From assembly GCF_036046055.1 (NCBI RefSeq), contig NZ_CP107939.1, forward strand, positions 1,860,001 through 1,924,000: a stretch of DNA of 64,000 nt. Direction: 5' to 3'. Under the pieces are notes generated by a model. That model worked only from the letters and a program-made list of their open reading frames with translations, had not been told where the DNA came from and ran no database searches. Position 1 is the stretch's first letter, and the number at the start of each line of letters is the position of its first letter. Below are positions 11,575 through 21,289 of this stretch, piece by piece. The translations under genes were made by a program, and so were the position numbers. This stretch comes from Nocardia sp. NBC_00403. Lineage in GTDB: Bacteria; Actinomycetota; Actinomycetes; Mycobacteriales; Mycobacteriaceae.

Positions 11575-11773
11575 GGCTCGCGTCCGAGTGGCCGAAGCGC
11601 ATGCGACGAAGTCGCGAGTCTCGGCCGCTCGGACGCGAGCCTTCGGGGCCGCGAACACGCAGCGCCGCAGGCGCTGCAAAACAAACACAGCCGCGAACAC
11701 GCAGCGCCGCAGGCGCTGCAAAACAAACACAGCCGCGAACACGCAGCGCCGCAGGCGCTGCGAAAACCAACAC
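11575..11773. repeat. Structured repeat element, copy B (covarying hairpin plus three 42-bp units)
   Basis: This is the inverted counterpart of the element at 1421-1534. The large hairpin has 21-nt arms at 11575-11595 and 11621-11641 (one C.A mismatch) and a 25-nt loop, the same loop length as copy A. It is followed by three 42-bp tandem units starting at 11648, 11690 and 11732. Each carries the hairpin GCAGCGCC-GCA-GGCGCTGC and the flank AAAACAAACACA. Copy A has one such unit. The gap 11396-11860 holds nothing else I can support, and the 42-bp units are not interrupted by spacers. Confidence 0.85.
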
Positions 11774-11860
11774 AGCATACTGGTCGGGTGATGATCGTTT
11801 CGGACCCGCCGATGCCACCCGTGCCCGACCGTCGCAGCGTGCCGTCACGCTGAGCCGATC

Positions 11861-13594
11861 GTGCTCGAGACCGTTACGACCCTGACGAAGCTGCGTACGC
11901 GTGGCGTCGTTGTCGTGCGGCGCGCCGAGGACATCATCGACCTGAACTATGTGGGGCTGATCGTTGCGACGGTGTTCTTCGCGCTGTCGGTGACGCCTTC
12001 GCTCGTCCCGCGCGACTGGCTGTTCCAGGGCCTGATCAGCGGTGTCAATGCCGCGCTCGGCTACGGCCTCGGCTGCCTGCTGGAGTGGGTGTTCCGGGTG
12101 TGGATTCGACCGCGAGTCACCCTTCCCGCACCGCCGACCTGGGTGCGCTACGCGGTGAAATCCGCCATCCTGCTGACCGCCGCACTGAGCGCGGGCCTGA
12201 TGCTCGTGCAGTCGGCGCGCTGGCAGCGGGAGATCACCACGCTGATGGACATGGAGGGCACCACCACCCCCGCCTACCTGCGCACCGGACTGCTCAGCGT
12301 GGCCGTCGGCGCGGCGGTGGTCGCCGTCTACCGGACGCTGCGCGAGATCATCCTCTTCCTGGCCCGCCAGCTCAATCGCTGGGTGCGGGTGCCGCGCGAG
12401 CTCGCGCCGACCGCCGGGTTCCTGGTGCTGGTACTGCTGGTCGTCACAATCTTCAACGGCGTGGCCTCGCGCGCTTTCTTCGCCGTGGCCAACTCGGCCT
12501 TCAGCGTGCGCAACGATTACACCTCCCCCAACGCGGTGCCGCCGTCTCAACCCGAGCGGTCCGGCAGCCCGGCGTCATTGGCGAAATGGGACTCGCTGGG
12601 TTTCGAGGGTCGGTGGTTCGTTTCGCACGGTCCCTCCGCCCGTCGGATCACGGCGGTCACTGGTCGGCAGGCCCGCGAGCCGATCAGGGCCTATGTGGGC
12701 TTGGAGTCGGCGGCCGACGGCGAGGCGCAGGCGCAACTCGCGGTATCCGAGCTGGAGCGCACCGGTGCCTTCGACAGGAAGGTGATCGTGGTGGTCACCA
12801 CCACCGGCACCGGCTGGGTGAATTCGATGGCGACCGGTGCCATCGAGTACATGTACGGCGGCGACACCGCGATCGTTGCCTCGCAGTACTCGTACCTGCC
12901 CAGTGTGCTGTCGTTCCTCGCCGACCGCAGCAAGGCCATGGACGCGGGCAAGCGGCTCTTCGATGCGGTGTACCAGCATTGGAAGGCACGGCCGCCGGAG
13001 TCTCGGCCGAAGCTGCTCGTGTACGGGGAGAGCCTGGGTTCGCAGGGTTCGGAGGCGGCCTTCGATGGGCTCGCGGACCTGCGAGCAAAGATCGACGGCG
13101 CGCTGTGGGTGGGTCCGCCGAACTCCAATCGGCTGTGGCAGCAGTTCGTTTCGCGGCGCGACCCCGGGTCCCGGGAGGTGCAGCCGGTGTACGCGGATGG
13201 CCTCGTCGTCCGATTCGCCAGCGACAGTGCCGATCTCGTCAGACCGGGTCCCGAATGGCGGTCACCACGCATCGCGTATCTGCAACACGCTTCCGACCCG
13301 ATCGTCTGGTGGTCGCCCGATCTGATCCTGTCCCAACCGGATTGGCTCTCGGAGCCGCGCGGCTCCGATGTCTCCTCGCAGATGCGCTGGTGGCCCTTCG
13401 TCACCTTCTGGCAGGTTGCCGCCGACCTCACCAATGCTCAGGGCGTCACCGATGGGCACGGTCATCGCTACGGCAGTCTGGTACTCGATGGCTGGGTAGC
13501 CGTGGCGCAGCCGCCGGATTGGACCGCGGAGCTCTCCGACAAGATCCGCGGGCAACTCGAGGCCGCCGAGGACTACGAGCGGGAGACCAAGTGA
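11861..13594 (+). CDS. Membrane-anchored alpha/beta-hydrolase (Abhydrolase_9), copy 2
   Basis: A 577-residue paralogue of the gene at 9282, similar from the first helix (YVGLIVATVFFALSVTPSLV) to the end ([18 protein letters not shown]). The nucleophile is Ser391 in GESLGSQG. Both copies share the whole [20 protein letters not shown] block, so both are expected to be active. The main difference is the N-terminal 25 residues and a variable spot near ARRITAVTGRQ. The GTG start at 11861 comes about 85 bp after the structured repeat. Its stop overlaps the next gene's GTG, forming a small operon with the CPBP protease. Confidence 0.85.
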   Translation: MLETVTTLTKLRTRGVVVVRRAEDIIDLNYVGLIVATVFFALSVTPSLVPRDWLFQGLISGVNAALGYGLGCLLEWVFRVWIRPRVTLPAPPTWVRYAVKSAILLTAALSAGLMLVQSARWQREITTLMDMEGTTTPAYLRTGLLSVAVGAAVVAVYRTLREIILFLARQLNRWVRVPRELAPTAGFLVLVLLVVTIFNGVASRAFFAVANSAFSVRNDYTSPNAVPPSQPERSGSPASLAKWDSLGFEGRWFVSHGPSARRITAVTGRQAREPIRAYVGLESAADGEAQAQLAVSELERTGAFDRKVIVVVTTTGTGWVNSMATGAIEYMYGGDTAIVASQYSYLPSVLSFLADRSKAMDAGKRLFDAVYQHWKARPPESRPKLLVYGESLGSQGSEAAFDGLADLRAKIDGALWVGPPNSNRLWQQFVSRRDPGSREVQPVYADGLVVRFASDSADLVRPGPEWRSPRIAYLQHASDPIVWWSPDLILSQPDWLSEPRGSDVSSQMRWWPFVTFWQVAADLTNAQGVTDGHGHRYGSLVLDGWVAVAQPPDWTAELSDKIRGQLEAAEDYERETK

Positions 13595-14238
13595 GTGACG
13601 GCGGCGGGGTCGCGAAGAGTGCTGCTGCTATTGCCACTGCGCTGCTGTGGAGCAATGGGCTGCTGCCGCGTCTCGGTCTCGATGTGCGCGGCAGGACCGC
13701 TGCCAATGCGGGATTCGCCACCGGGTATGCGCTGGTGTTCGGTAGCAGGGCGAACTGGTGGTCGGTTCGTGGACTGCGCTATGGGCTGGCGTCGGCGGCC
13801 GTTGTTGTCGCGGGCTACGGTGCGGCCGTGGCTGTTCCGGGTGTGCGGAGCCGGCTGCGCGAGTTCGCCGATCGTGGCCCGGATGTCACGCCCGCGGAGT
13901 GGATCGCCGTGCATATCCCGATCGGCACGGTCTACAGCGAGGAACTGGTCTTCCGCGGCACCCTGGATCCGTTGCTGGACACTACCTTCGGCACACGAGC
14001 GGGAATTCTCCTCGGCGCGAGCACCTTCGGCCTGTGGCATATCCACCCGGCCCGCGCCGCGGGCGACAGTGTCCCGGTGACCGTTGCCGCGACCGCGCTC
14101 GGTGGCCTCGTCTTCGGCCTGCTCCGCCGTCGCTCCGACAGCGCCGCCGCTCCTGCCCTGCTGCACCTGGCCGTCAACGCGGGCGGAGCGCTCGCCCCAT
14201 GGCTTGCCGCTCGGTGGGCTCATCGATCGACGCGCTGA
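13591..14238 (+). CDS. CPBP-family intramembrane metalloprotease
   Basis: A 215-residue Abi/CAAX-protease-like membrane protein. The catalytic motif is EELVFR (Glu117-Glu118 to Arg122), followed by FGLWHIHP and HLAVNAGG, which supply the other zinc/active-site residues. These proteases cleave within membranes; bacterial substrates are mostly unknown. The GTG start is inside the GTGA overlap with the preceding hydrolase, so the two are probably co-translated and may act on the same envelope process. Confidence 0.85.
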   Translation: MSDGGGVAKSAAAIATALLWSNGLLPRLGLDVRGRTAANAGFATGYALVFGSRANWWSVRGLRYGLASAAVVVAGYGAAVAVPGVRSRLREFADRGPDVTPAEWIAVHIPIGTVYSEELVFRGTLDPLLDTTFGTRAGILLGASTFGLWHIHPARAAGDSVPVTVAATALGGLVFGLLRRRSDSAAAPALLHLAVNAGGALAPWLAARWAHRSTR

Positions 14239-14435
14239 CCGAGCGGCGACTCGCCGTGCGACCCCTGACTGGTCGGTGCCGGTGGACTCGCGCCGTGCGA
14301 TGGGGGTCATTGCGCGGGCCGGCACGCATTTGTTCGACGTCGGTGTGTGCCGAGTCGGCGGCGGCAGGGCTTGTTCCGTGCGGTCTGGCCCCGGCTCGGC
14401 ATTCGGTGACGGTGCGCGTCGGTATTCTCGGCACC

Positions 14436-14831
14436 GTGGCGGGAAAGTCGACAGTGGATCCGATGGCGTTGCGGGTGGCGGTAGCGGCGGTGAGCGAGTG
14501 GTTGCGGGACGAATCCGCCCCGACACCGGCCCGGACCGAGCTCGCCGCGGCGGTTCGCACGACTGTGCGTGCACTGGCCGCGTCCGCGCCCGGGCATTCG
14601 GTGGAGGTGCGGGTGCCGCCGTTCGTCGCGGTGCAGTGCATCGAAGGGCCGCGGCACACCAGGGGCACGCCGCCGAATGTCGTCGAGACCGATCCACGCA
14701 CCTGGCTGCTGCTCGCCACCGGCCTGCTCGAATTCGCCGGCGCGGTGGACGTCGGTGTGGTGACCGCGTCCGGGAGCCGGGCCACGGAGGTCGCGCACTG
14801 GCTGCCGGTCACTCGGCTGGTCACGGACTGA
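14436..14831 (+). CDS. Sterol-carrier-family small protein
   Basis: A 131-residue protein in the position of Rv0807, upstream of purF (synteny from memory). The fold region includes VEVRVPPFVAVQCIEGPRHT, GTPPNVVETDPRTWLLLATG and a C-terminal VDVGVVTASGSRATEVAHW. The segment WLLLATG..F is typical of SCP-2-like small actinobacterial proteins that bind lipids or act as carriers; the ligand is unknown. The GTG at 14436 is chosen because related proteins begin shortly before the AVxAVxxWL helix. About 200 bp of sequence before it has no gene. Confidence 0.75.
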   Translation: MAGKSTVDPMALRVAVAAVSEWLRDESAPTPARTELAAAVRTTVRALAASAPGHSVEVRVPPFVAVQCIEGPRHTRGTPPNVVETDPRTWLLLATGLLEFAGAVDVGVVTASGSRATEVAHWLPVTRLVTD

Positions 14832-14924
14832 CGAGCATCAGTCGTCGGCCCCCGCGCCTGCCGACCGGTTGAGCAGCGCATTCCCGTGTGCGGTCGCATC
14901 GGTCCGGACGCGGTGTCCGGCCGA

Positions 14925-16283
14925 TCAGCCGGCAGCGGGGGCGGCCGCGCCGCGGTGCAGGCCCTCGCGGTCGTAATAACGGGTGATGATCGCGCCGAAG
15001 ACCAAGCCGAGCGCGAGCCCGAGCACGACCATCCAGAAACCACGGGCCAGACCCGCGTCATAGTTTCCGTCGAAGTAGAGGATGGCGCGGACGCCGAGGA
15101 AGACCTGATGCATCGGCTCGAATTCGGCCAGCCAGCCGAAGTACTTCGGGGTGGCCTCGATCGGCACCGTGCCGCCCGAGGAGGGCAGGCCGAGGACGAT
15201 GAACAGGATCAGGTTCACCAGCAGGCCCGCGGAGCCGATCGCGGCGAGCACCGAGAGGCCGGTGATACCGACGGCGATGATCGCGAACGCGCTGTAGAGG
15301 AACAGACCGAGCGGATGGTCGATCGGCATGCCGAGTGCGTGCGCGACGACGAGGTAGATCGCCGCGACGATAGTCGCCGTCAGCACCATCACCCCCCACT
15401 TGGTCAGCAGCGTGTGGAAGCGCGAGATCGGCGTCGGCGGGAAGTGCACAAACCATGGTCCGTACTCGGTCGGCACGAAGCCGAGCGCGGCATCGACCAT
15501 GGTGTGAATTGTCATAGAGCCGACCAGCCCGGCCAGGAGCAGCAGCAGGGCGAAGAAGAAGGCGGTGAGACCCTGGCCGGTTCCGCTGGGCAACGGCCGG
15601 AACGGCTCGACGACGATCTGTAGCGGATCCGCCAACGCGATTCGGGTGGCCCCGGTCAGTTCCGGTGCCGGTGGCCCACCAGGCGGCCCGGCCAGCTGGG
15701 CCCGCACCTGATCGGTCAGCTGCTTGCCGACCTGCGCGTTCACTTGCGGCAGCGCCTGGGCGCCGATGCGGTTGACGATCTCGGTGGCGAAGGCGCCGGT
15801 GCGCGGATTGGTCTGCAGCGTGATGATCGGGCGCTCGATATCGCCGGGAATCACGCTGCCGACGCCGAAAATGCCGAGCCGCTTGCTGAAATCGCTCGGA
15901 ATGATGATGGCGCCGTAGACCTTGCCGTTCTGCATCTGGAGTTGCGCCTCGTTGATGCCGAGCACGCGCAGGTCGATTCGGTCGGCGGGCACGGCCTGCT
16001 CCAGACCGGCGGCCACCTGGTCGCCGAAAGTGACCCGCTTCTCCTGACCAGGCGCACCGATCGTGTCGCCGACATCCTGGTTGACGAGCGCGATGGGGAA
16101 GTCGTGCAGGTTCTGCTCCGGATCGACGACATAGTCGAGGTACATGATGCCCAGCAGCGTGGTCAGCAGGGTCAGGACCGCGACGGGCAGCAACACCATG
16201 CGAAGCCGGCGGCGCCGCGGTGACCCTCCCGTTGCGCCCCCTGCTGTCCCGCCACCGGTGTCCGCACTGTCGGTAGTCGTCAC
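14925..16283 (-). CDS. DUF3533 / YhgE-Pip-like multi-pass membrane protein
   Basis: A protein of about 452 residues. It has one membrane helix near residue 35 (MVLLPVAVLTLLTTLLGIMY) and an extracytoplasmic domain of about 190 residues (PIALVNQDVGDTIGAPGQEK, YGAIIIPSDFSKRLG), then five to six C-terminal helices resembling ABC-2 permeases. This is the architecture of SNG1/YhgE-type proteins, sometimes linked to export of lipids or secreted proteins. GTG 16283 is preferred because upstream codons run into the promoter side of purF. It stands alone and is divergent from purF. Confidence 0.75.
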   Translation of the reverse strand: MTTTDSADTGGGTAGGATGGSPRRRRLRMVLLPVAVLTLLTTLLGIMYLDYVVDPEQNLHDFPIALVNQDVGDTIGAPGQEKRVTFGDQVAAGLEQAVPADRIDLRVLGINEAQLQMQNGKVYGAIIIPSDFSKRLGIFGVGSVIPGDIERPIITLQTNPRTGAFATEIVNRIGAQALPQVNAQVGKQLTDQVRAQLAGPPGGPPAPELTGATRIALADPLQIVVEPFRPLPSGTGQGLTAFFFALLLLLAGLVGSMTIHTMVDAALGFVPTEYGPWFVHFPPTPISRFHTLLTKWGVMVLTATIVAAIYLVVAHALGMPIDHPLGLFLYSAFAIIAVGITGLSVLAAIGSAGLLVNLILFIVLGLPSSGGTVPIEATPKYFGWLAEFEPMHQVFLGVRAILYFDGNYDAGLARGFWMVVLGLALGLVFGAIITRYYDREGLHRGAAAPAAG

Positions 16284-16427
16284 GGGTCGCACGGTAACAG
16301 CTGACCCGGTCGGAATCGGGCAGCTTACCGCGGCGATTGCTGCCCGGATGCGGCGTCGGTGATCGCGCACGGAAAATCACCCGTAGAATGACCATTGCCC
16401 CCAGCCCGCCCGAACAGGGAGCAAACG

Positions 16428-18032
16428 GTGACCAACGCCGAACTGCCGGTCGACAGCAGCATGCCTGTTGAAATCAACTCCGCCGTCACACCGGATCAGG
16501 ATGAGAACGAGCCACGCGAAGAGTGTGGTGTGTTCGGAGTCTGGGCGCCGAGTGAAGACGTGGCCAAGCTCACTTACTACGGCTTGTATGCGTTGCAGCA
16601 CCGTGGCCAGGAGGCGGCGGGCATCGCCGTTTCCGATGGTTCGCAGATCCTGGTCTTCAAGGATCTCGGGCTGGTCAGTCAGGTGTTCGACGAGCAGACC
16701 CTGGCCGCTATGCCGGGTCACATCGCCATCGGCCACTGCCGCTACTCCACCACCGGCGGCGTCACCTGGGAAAATGCCCAGCCGATCTTCCGTACCACCG
16801 CCGTCGGTTCCGGACTTGCCTTGGGCCACAACGGCAATCTGGTCAATACCTCCGAATTGGCAGGCCGGGCAAGGGAGCTCGGGCTGATCGGCGGCGCAAC
16901 CGTGTCCGGCGGCCGCCCGGCGCCGATCGCGGCGACCTCGGACTCCGATGTGGTGACCGCGCTGCTCGCGCACGCCGCGGCGGACTCGAGCATCGAGCAG
17001 GCGGCAATGGAGCTGCTGCCGACGCTGAAGGGCGCGTTCTGCCTGACCTTCATGGACGAGCACACCCTGTACGCCGCGCGCGACCCGCACGGTGTGCGTC
17101 CGCTGTGTCTCGGCAGGCTCGATCGTGGCTGGGTTGTTGCCAGCGAAACCGCCGCACTCGACATTGTCGGCGCGGCCTTCGTCCGTGAGATCGAGCCGGG
17201 CGAACTACTGGCGATCGACGCCGAGGGTGTCCGGTCGATGCGCTTCGCCAACCCGGAGCCCAAGGGCTGTGTCTTCGAATTCGTTTACCTGGCCAGGCCG
17301 GACAGCACCATCTCCGGTCGTTCGGTGCACGCCACCCGGGTGGAGATCGGACGGCTGCTCGCCAAGGAGCATCCCGTCGAGGCCGACCTGGTGATCCCGG
17401 TTCCGGAATCCGGCACTCCGGCCGCGGTCGGTTACGCCCAGGGTTCCGGCGTGCCCTACGGGCAGGGCCTGATGAAGAACGCCTACGTGGGGCGCACCTT
17501 CATCCAACCGAGCCAGACCATTCGCCAGCTGGGCATTCGACTCAAGTTGAATCCGCTGCGCGAGGTGATCCGCGGCAAGCGGCTCATCGTGGTCGACGAC
17601 TCCATCGTGCGCGGCAACACCCAGCGCGCGTTGATTCGAATGCTGCGTGAGGCAGGCGCATTGGAGATCCACGTGCGGATCGCCTCGCCGCCGGTGAAGT
17701 GGCCGTGCTTCTACGGCATCGACTTCGCTTCGCGCGCCGAGCTGATCGCAAACGGTGCGGGCGCGGAAGACAGCTACGCCGATATGGTCGAGGGCGTGCG
17801 CCGCTCGATCGGCGCCGACACCCTCGGCTACATCTCCACCGAAGGCATGATCGCCGCGACCGAACAGCCGCGCTCGCGGCTGTGCTGCGCGTGCTTCGAC
17901 GGCGACTACCCGATCGCGCTGCCCACGGAGGCGGCGATCGGCAAGAACGTGCTCGAGGGCATGCTCAGCGGGCAGTCCGAGGCCATGCTGCTGGGCGACA
18001 ACGCGAATGCGAGCGCGCTGAGCCGTCCCTGA
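16428..18032 (+). CDS. purF: Amidophosphoribosyltransferase PurF
   Basis: A 534-residue enzyme for the committed step of purine synthesis, PRPP plus glutamine to phosphoribosylamine. The N-terminal nucleophile is Cys33 in EECGVFGVW; the preceding 32 residues would be a cleaved propeptide as in Bacillus-type PurF. Cys residues for a [4Fe-4S] cluster are visible in KGCVFEFVYLARPDS and CCACFDGDYP. The PRPP loop is IVVDDSIVRGNT. The GTG at 16428 is chosen because CAGGGAG precedes it and upstream in-frame codons lack a site. Feedback inhibition by purine nucleotides is known for this class. Confidence 0.96.
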   Translation: MTNAELPVDSSMPVEINSAVTPDQDENEPREECGVFGVWAPSEDVAKLTYYGLYALQHRGQEAAGIAVSDGSQILVFKDLGLVSQVFDEQTLAAMPGHIAIGHCRYSTTGGVTWENAQPIFRTTAVGSGLALGHNGNLVNTSELAGRARELGLIGGATVSGGRPAPIAATSDSDVVTALLAHAAADSSIEQAAMELLPTLKGAFCLTFMDEHTLYAARDPHGVRPLCLGRLDRGWVVASETAALDIVGAAFVREIEPGELLAIDAEGVRSMRFANPEPKGCVFEFVYLARPDSTISGRSVHATRVEIGRLLAKEHPVEADLVIPVPESGTPAAVGYAQGSGVPYGQGLMKNAYVGRTFIQPSQTIRQLGIRLKLNPLREVIRGKRLIVVDDSIVRGNTQRALIRMLREAGALEIHVRIASPPVKWPCFYGIDFASRAELIANGAGAEDSYADMVEGVRRSIGADTLGYISTEGMIAATEQPRSRLCCACFDGDYPIALPTEAAIGKNVLEGMLSGQSEAMLLGDNANASALSRP

Positions 18033-18563
18033 GGGTCGGTGTCGCGGGTGCGCCGCAGGTGCCCCGGGAACTCACGCTGTTGTCGAGCCTTGCTCTGTTC
18101 GAGTCCTCTCTGTCCTGAGAACTCGCGTATTCGTATCGGCGAAGGCCGCGAATTACCGTGGTCTACGCGCGTTGTGATGAACCGCTGAACCCCGACCCGA
18201 TTGCGCGTCGGCGAAGCCGTGTCCAGCCTTCCTGGGGTGCGGTGAACGAGCAAAATCACTTGCGGTGTTTCGGCGCTATGCGCCTTGGGTACCGCCGCAC
18301 CGCTGTCCAGTCACGTGACATGGCATCCTCGAGACACCCCAGCCGCCGTTTCGGCGTGAACCTGGTCATTCGACCGGTGAGCGGGGGGTTGCCGCTGCGC
18401 CATAGGCAACGGCTGATAACGCCCCGGCAATTTTTCTTTGAAAACGCAACCTGTCGGAAATGGTTCCTGGGTACGGTGCCCGGTTATATCGGAAGTTCAC
18501 CGTGTCCGTACCGGGGCCTGTGATCCAGGAGAACGCGGTGCGGCGCTCGAGAAGTGGGGCCTG
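18033..18563. other. Intergenic region between purF and the ABC importer
   Basis: About 530 bp without a supportable gene. Open frames here lack protein-like composition or a ribosome site. It includes an AT-richer stretch (AATTTTTCTTTGAAAACGCAA, about 18428-18448) where the importer promoter may lie, but I cannot place -35/-10 boxes with confidence. Confidence 0.5.
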
Positions 18564-20180
18564 ATGTTGGTTTCAAGGACGCCTGGAGAACGAAAGCGGA
18601 TGCGAGCCTTCGCGGCCATCGGCGCGGTAGCGCTACTGGCGGCCGGTCTCGCGGGCTGTGGTTCCGGACGGACCGGGGAGGGAGGTGGCGGCGCCGGGCT
18701 GGTTGCCGGCACCACGGACAAGATCTTCTCATTGGATCCCGCCGCCGCATACGACAACGGATCGCTGCTGGTCGAGACGCAGATCTATTCGTATCTGCTG
18801 AACTTCACCCCCGGTGATGCGACGCCGAAGCCGGACGCCGCGGAGAAATGTGAGTTCTCCACACCGACCACGTACACCTGCAAGCTGAAGTCCGGGCTGA
18901 AGTTCGCCAACGGGAATCCCTTGACCGCCACCAGCGTCAAGTTCTCCTTCGACCGGATGGTCAAGATCAACGATCCCAACGGACCCGCCTCACTGCTGGG
19001 CAATCTGGACAAGACCGACGTCGTCGATGACCTGACCGTCGCGTTCACCCTGAAGGTCGGCAACGATCAGACCTTCCCGGCGATCTTGCCAACCCAGGCC
19101 GGTCCCATCGTGGACGAGAAGGTCTACCCGGCCGACAAGGTCATGGCCGATGAGGACGTGGTGAAGGCCAAGGGCTATTCCGGGCCGTACACCATTGCGA
19201 GCTACGACAAGAACAAGCTGGTCGAGTACAAGGCGTACCCGGACTACAAGGGCATTCTCGGGACCCCGAAGACCTCGACGGTCTCCACCAAGTACTACGC
19301 GACTTCCGACAACATGAAGCTCGACCTGCAGAACGGTGCGCTCGATGTCGGCTACCGGTCTTTCACGCCGACCGACATCGAATCGCTGCGCGGCAACGAC
19401 AAGGTCAAGGTGTACGACGGTCCCGGCGGTGAGCTGCGCTACATCGTGTTCAACATGAACACCATGCCGGGCGGCACGCCGGAGCAGAAGCTCGCGGTGC
19501 GTAAGGCCATGGCGTCCTCCATCGACCGTCCGGCGCTGGCCGAGGGTGTCTACAAGAGCACCTACAAGCCCGCCTACGGTTATGTGCCGCAGGGTATGCC
19601 GGGCGCCGCCGAGCCGCTCCAGGAGCTCTACGGCGCGAAGCCGAACAAGGACGCGGCCGCCAAGTTCCTCGCCGATGCAGGTGTGGCGACGCCGGTCGAG
19701 CTGAACCTGCAATACAACCCGGATCACTACGGCTCCAGCAGCTCCGAGGAGTACGCAGCGATCAAGTCCCAGCTCGAGGCATCCGGGCTGTTCAAGGTGA
19801 ACCTGCAATCCACCGAATGGGTTACCTACCAGCGTGAACGTGCGCGTGACGGCTACCCGCTCTACCACTTCGGCTGGTTCCCGGACTTCCCGGACGCGGA
19901 CAACTACCTGACCCCGTTCTTCGCGCCGAACAACTTCCTGCAGTCGCACTTCGAGGATCCGAAAGTCACCGCGCAGCTCACCGCGGAGGTGACCGAGCCG
20001 GACAAGGACAAGCGGGTCAAACTGATCGAGGCCGTGCAGCGTGACCTCGCGCAGAACTACCTGCCGACGCTTCCTTTGTTGTCGGGTAAGCAGATTGCGG
20101 TAGCGAATCCCAAGGTCCAGGGGGTGCCGCAGACACTCGACGCCTCGTTCAAGTTCCGCTACACGGTACTGAGCAAGTGA
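18564..20180 (+). CDS. ABC transporter substrate-binding lipoprotein, peptide/nickel family
   Basis: A 538-residue family 5 solute-binding protein. The signal peptide has an RTPGERKRMR n-region, then a hydrophobic core and lipobox LAGC with Cys32 for lipid attachment, so it sits on the outer face of the membrane. Family features include TTYTCKLKSGLKFANGNPLT, FSFDRMVKINDPNG and YIVFNMNT. Its position at the head of two permeases and a fused ATPase argues for import of oligopeptides, or less likely nickel or sugars. ATG 18564 is preferred to ATG 18600 because it includes the basic n-region. Confidence 0.88.
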   Translation: MLVSRTPGERKRMRAFAAIGAVALLAAGLAGCGSGRTGEGGGGAGLVAGTTDKIFSLDPAAAYDNGSLLVETQIYSYLLNFTPGDATPKPDAAEKCEFSTPTTYTCKLKSGLKFANGNPLTATSVKFSFDRMVKINDPNGPASLLGNLDKTDVVDDLTVAFTLKVGNDQTFPAILPTQAGPIVDEKVYPADKVMADEDVVKAKGYSGPYTIASYDKNKLVEYKAYPDYKGILGTPKTSTVSTKYYATSDNMKLDLQNGALDVGYRSFTPTDIESLRGNDKVKVYDGPGGELRYIVFNMNTMPGGTPEQKLAVRKAMASSIDRPALAEGVYKSTYKPAYGYVPQGMPGAAEPLQELYGAKPNKDAAAKFLADAGVATPVELNLQYNPDHYGSSSSEEYAAIKSQLEASGLFKVNLQSTEWVTYQRERARDGYPLYHFGWFPDFPDADNYLTPFFAPNNFLQSHFEDPKVTAQLTAEVTEPDKDKRVKLIEAVQRDLAQNYLPTLPLLSGKQIAVANPKVQGVPQTLDASFKFRYTVLSK

Positions 20181-21289
20181 CATCCGGTGAAGCCGGGCTC
20201 GAGGCATCGCCTCGGGCCCGGCGGTTCGGGCTGCTGCGCCGCGTCAAGGGGGGTGGCGGGGATTCCCGTCAGCTCGCGCTGTTGCGGTACTTGGGGATTC
20301 GGCTGCTGCTGATTCTGCCGACCGCATGGATTCTGGTGACGGTCGTGTTCTTCCTGATGCGGGTGATCGGCGATCCGATCAGTGCGGCGATGGGCGGCCG
20401 CATGACCCAGGAGCAGATCGAAGTGCGCAAGGAGGCGGCCGGGTTGAATCGGCCGATCCTGACCCAGTATTGGGAGTACATCTCCGGGCTCATGCACGGG
20501 GATTTCGGTCACTCCCAAGACAATCGGCAGATCAGCGAGGTCGTGACGACCTACGGTGCGGCGACCCTGGAGCTGGTGTTCTGGGCGCTGCTCGTGGCCT
20601 TCGCGGTCGGCGTGCCACTGGGCAGATACGCGGCGACGCATCGTGATTCGACCGCCGACGCCGGGCTGCGGATGTTCGCCATCCTGGCCTACGCGGCGCC
20701 GGTCTTCTTCGTCGGCATGCTGCTCAAGTTGGTCTTCGCGGTGAAACTGGACTGGTTGCCGGTCGCGGGCCGGGCCAGTACACCGGTGGAGCTGGAGCTG
20801 CAGCATGTTTCACCGAAAACCAACATCATGGTGATCGACGCGATTCTCTACGGAGACGGCGGCTATCTCGTCGACGTGCTGAAACATGCTGTGCTGCCCG
20901 CGATTGCGCTCGGCCTGCTGACCGCGGGGATCTTCCTGCGGCTGGTGCGCATCAATCTGATCCAGACGCTACGCAGCGACTATGTGGACGCCGCGCGGGC
21001 CCGCGGGCTCTCATCGCGCGTGGTGACCGGCCGACATGCCGTGCGTAACGCGATGATTCCCATTGTCACGGTGATGGGTATGTACATCGCGATGATGCTG
21101 GGCGGGGCGGTGCTCACCGAGACGACCTTCGAATGGAAGGGGCTCGGCTATCAGCTCGCGGAGTATCTGCACCAACGTGACTTCATCGCGGTGCAGGGCA
21201 TTGTCGCGTTCGTCGCACTCGCCGTCGCAGCCATGAGCTTCCTGGTGGATGTCATCGTCGCACTGATCGACCCGAGGGTGAGGTTCTGA
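20177..21289 (+). CDS. ABC transporter permease, DppB-type
   Basis: A 370-residue inner-membrane permease with an N-terminal helix (LLLILPTAWILVTVVFFLM), a periplasmic segment (GLNRPILTQYWEYISGLMHG) and five more helices. The EAA-type coupling loop is RSDYVDAARARGLSSRVVTG. DFGHSQDN matches the DppB/OppB class. The GTG start overlaps the stop of the binding-protein gene, and its stop overlaps the next ATG, so the subunits are translationally coupled. The extra 40 N-terminal residues are basic and low in structure. Confidence 0.88.
   Translation: MTSGEAGLEASPRARRFGLLRRVKGGGGDSRQLALLRYLGIRLLLILPTAWILVTVVFFLMRVIGDPISAAMGGRMTQEQIEVRKEAAGLNRPILTQYWEYISGLMHGDFGHSQDNRQISEVVTTYGAATLELVFWALLVAFAVGVPLGRYAATHRDSTADAGLRMFAILAYAAPVFFVGMLLKLVFAVKLDWLPVAGRASTPVELELQHVSPKTNIMVIDAILYGDGGYLVDVLKHAVLPAIALGLLTAGIFLRLVRINLIQTLRSDYVDAARARGLSSRVVTGRHAVRNAMIPIVTVMGMYIAMMLGGAVLTETTFEWKGLGYQLAEYLHQRDFIAVQGIVAFVALAVAAMSFLVDVIVALIDPRVRF

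Noticed and set aside
11500..11778. Minus-strand frame with repeated VFVLQRLRRCVFAA
   Set aside because: The 42-bp units happen to be a multiple of three, but the protein is only a translation of hairpin units and lacks start signals or relatives I know.
14174..15061. A 295-codon minus-strand frame over the sterol-carrier gene
   Set aside because: It is antisense to a conserved protein, rich in Ser/Thr/Arg/Ala without motifs, and overlaps the DUF3533 end.
18158..18523. A 121-codon plus-strand frame before the ABC importer
   Set aside because: Arg/Ser/Gly-rich composition, no ribosome site, no recognisable fold; it covers the expected promoter.
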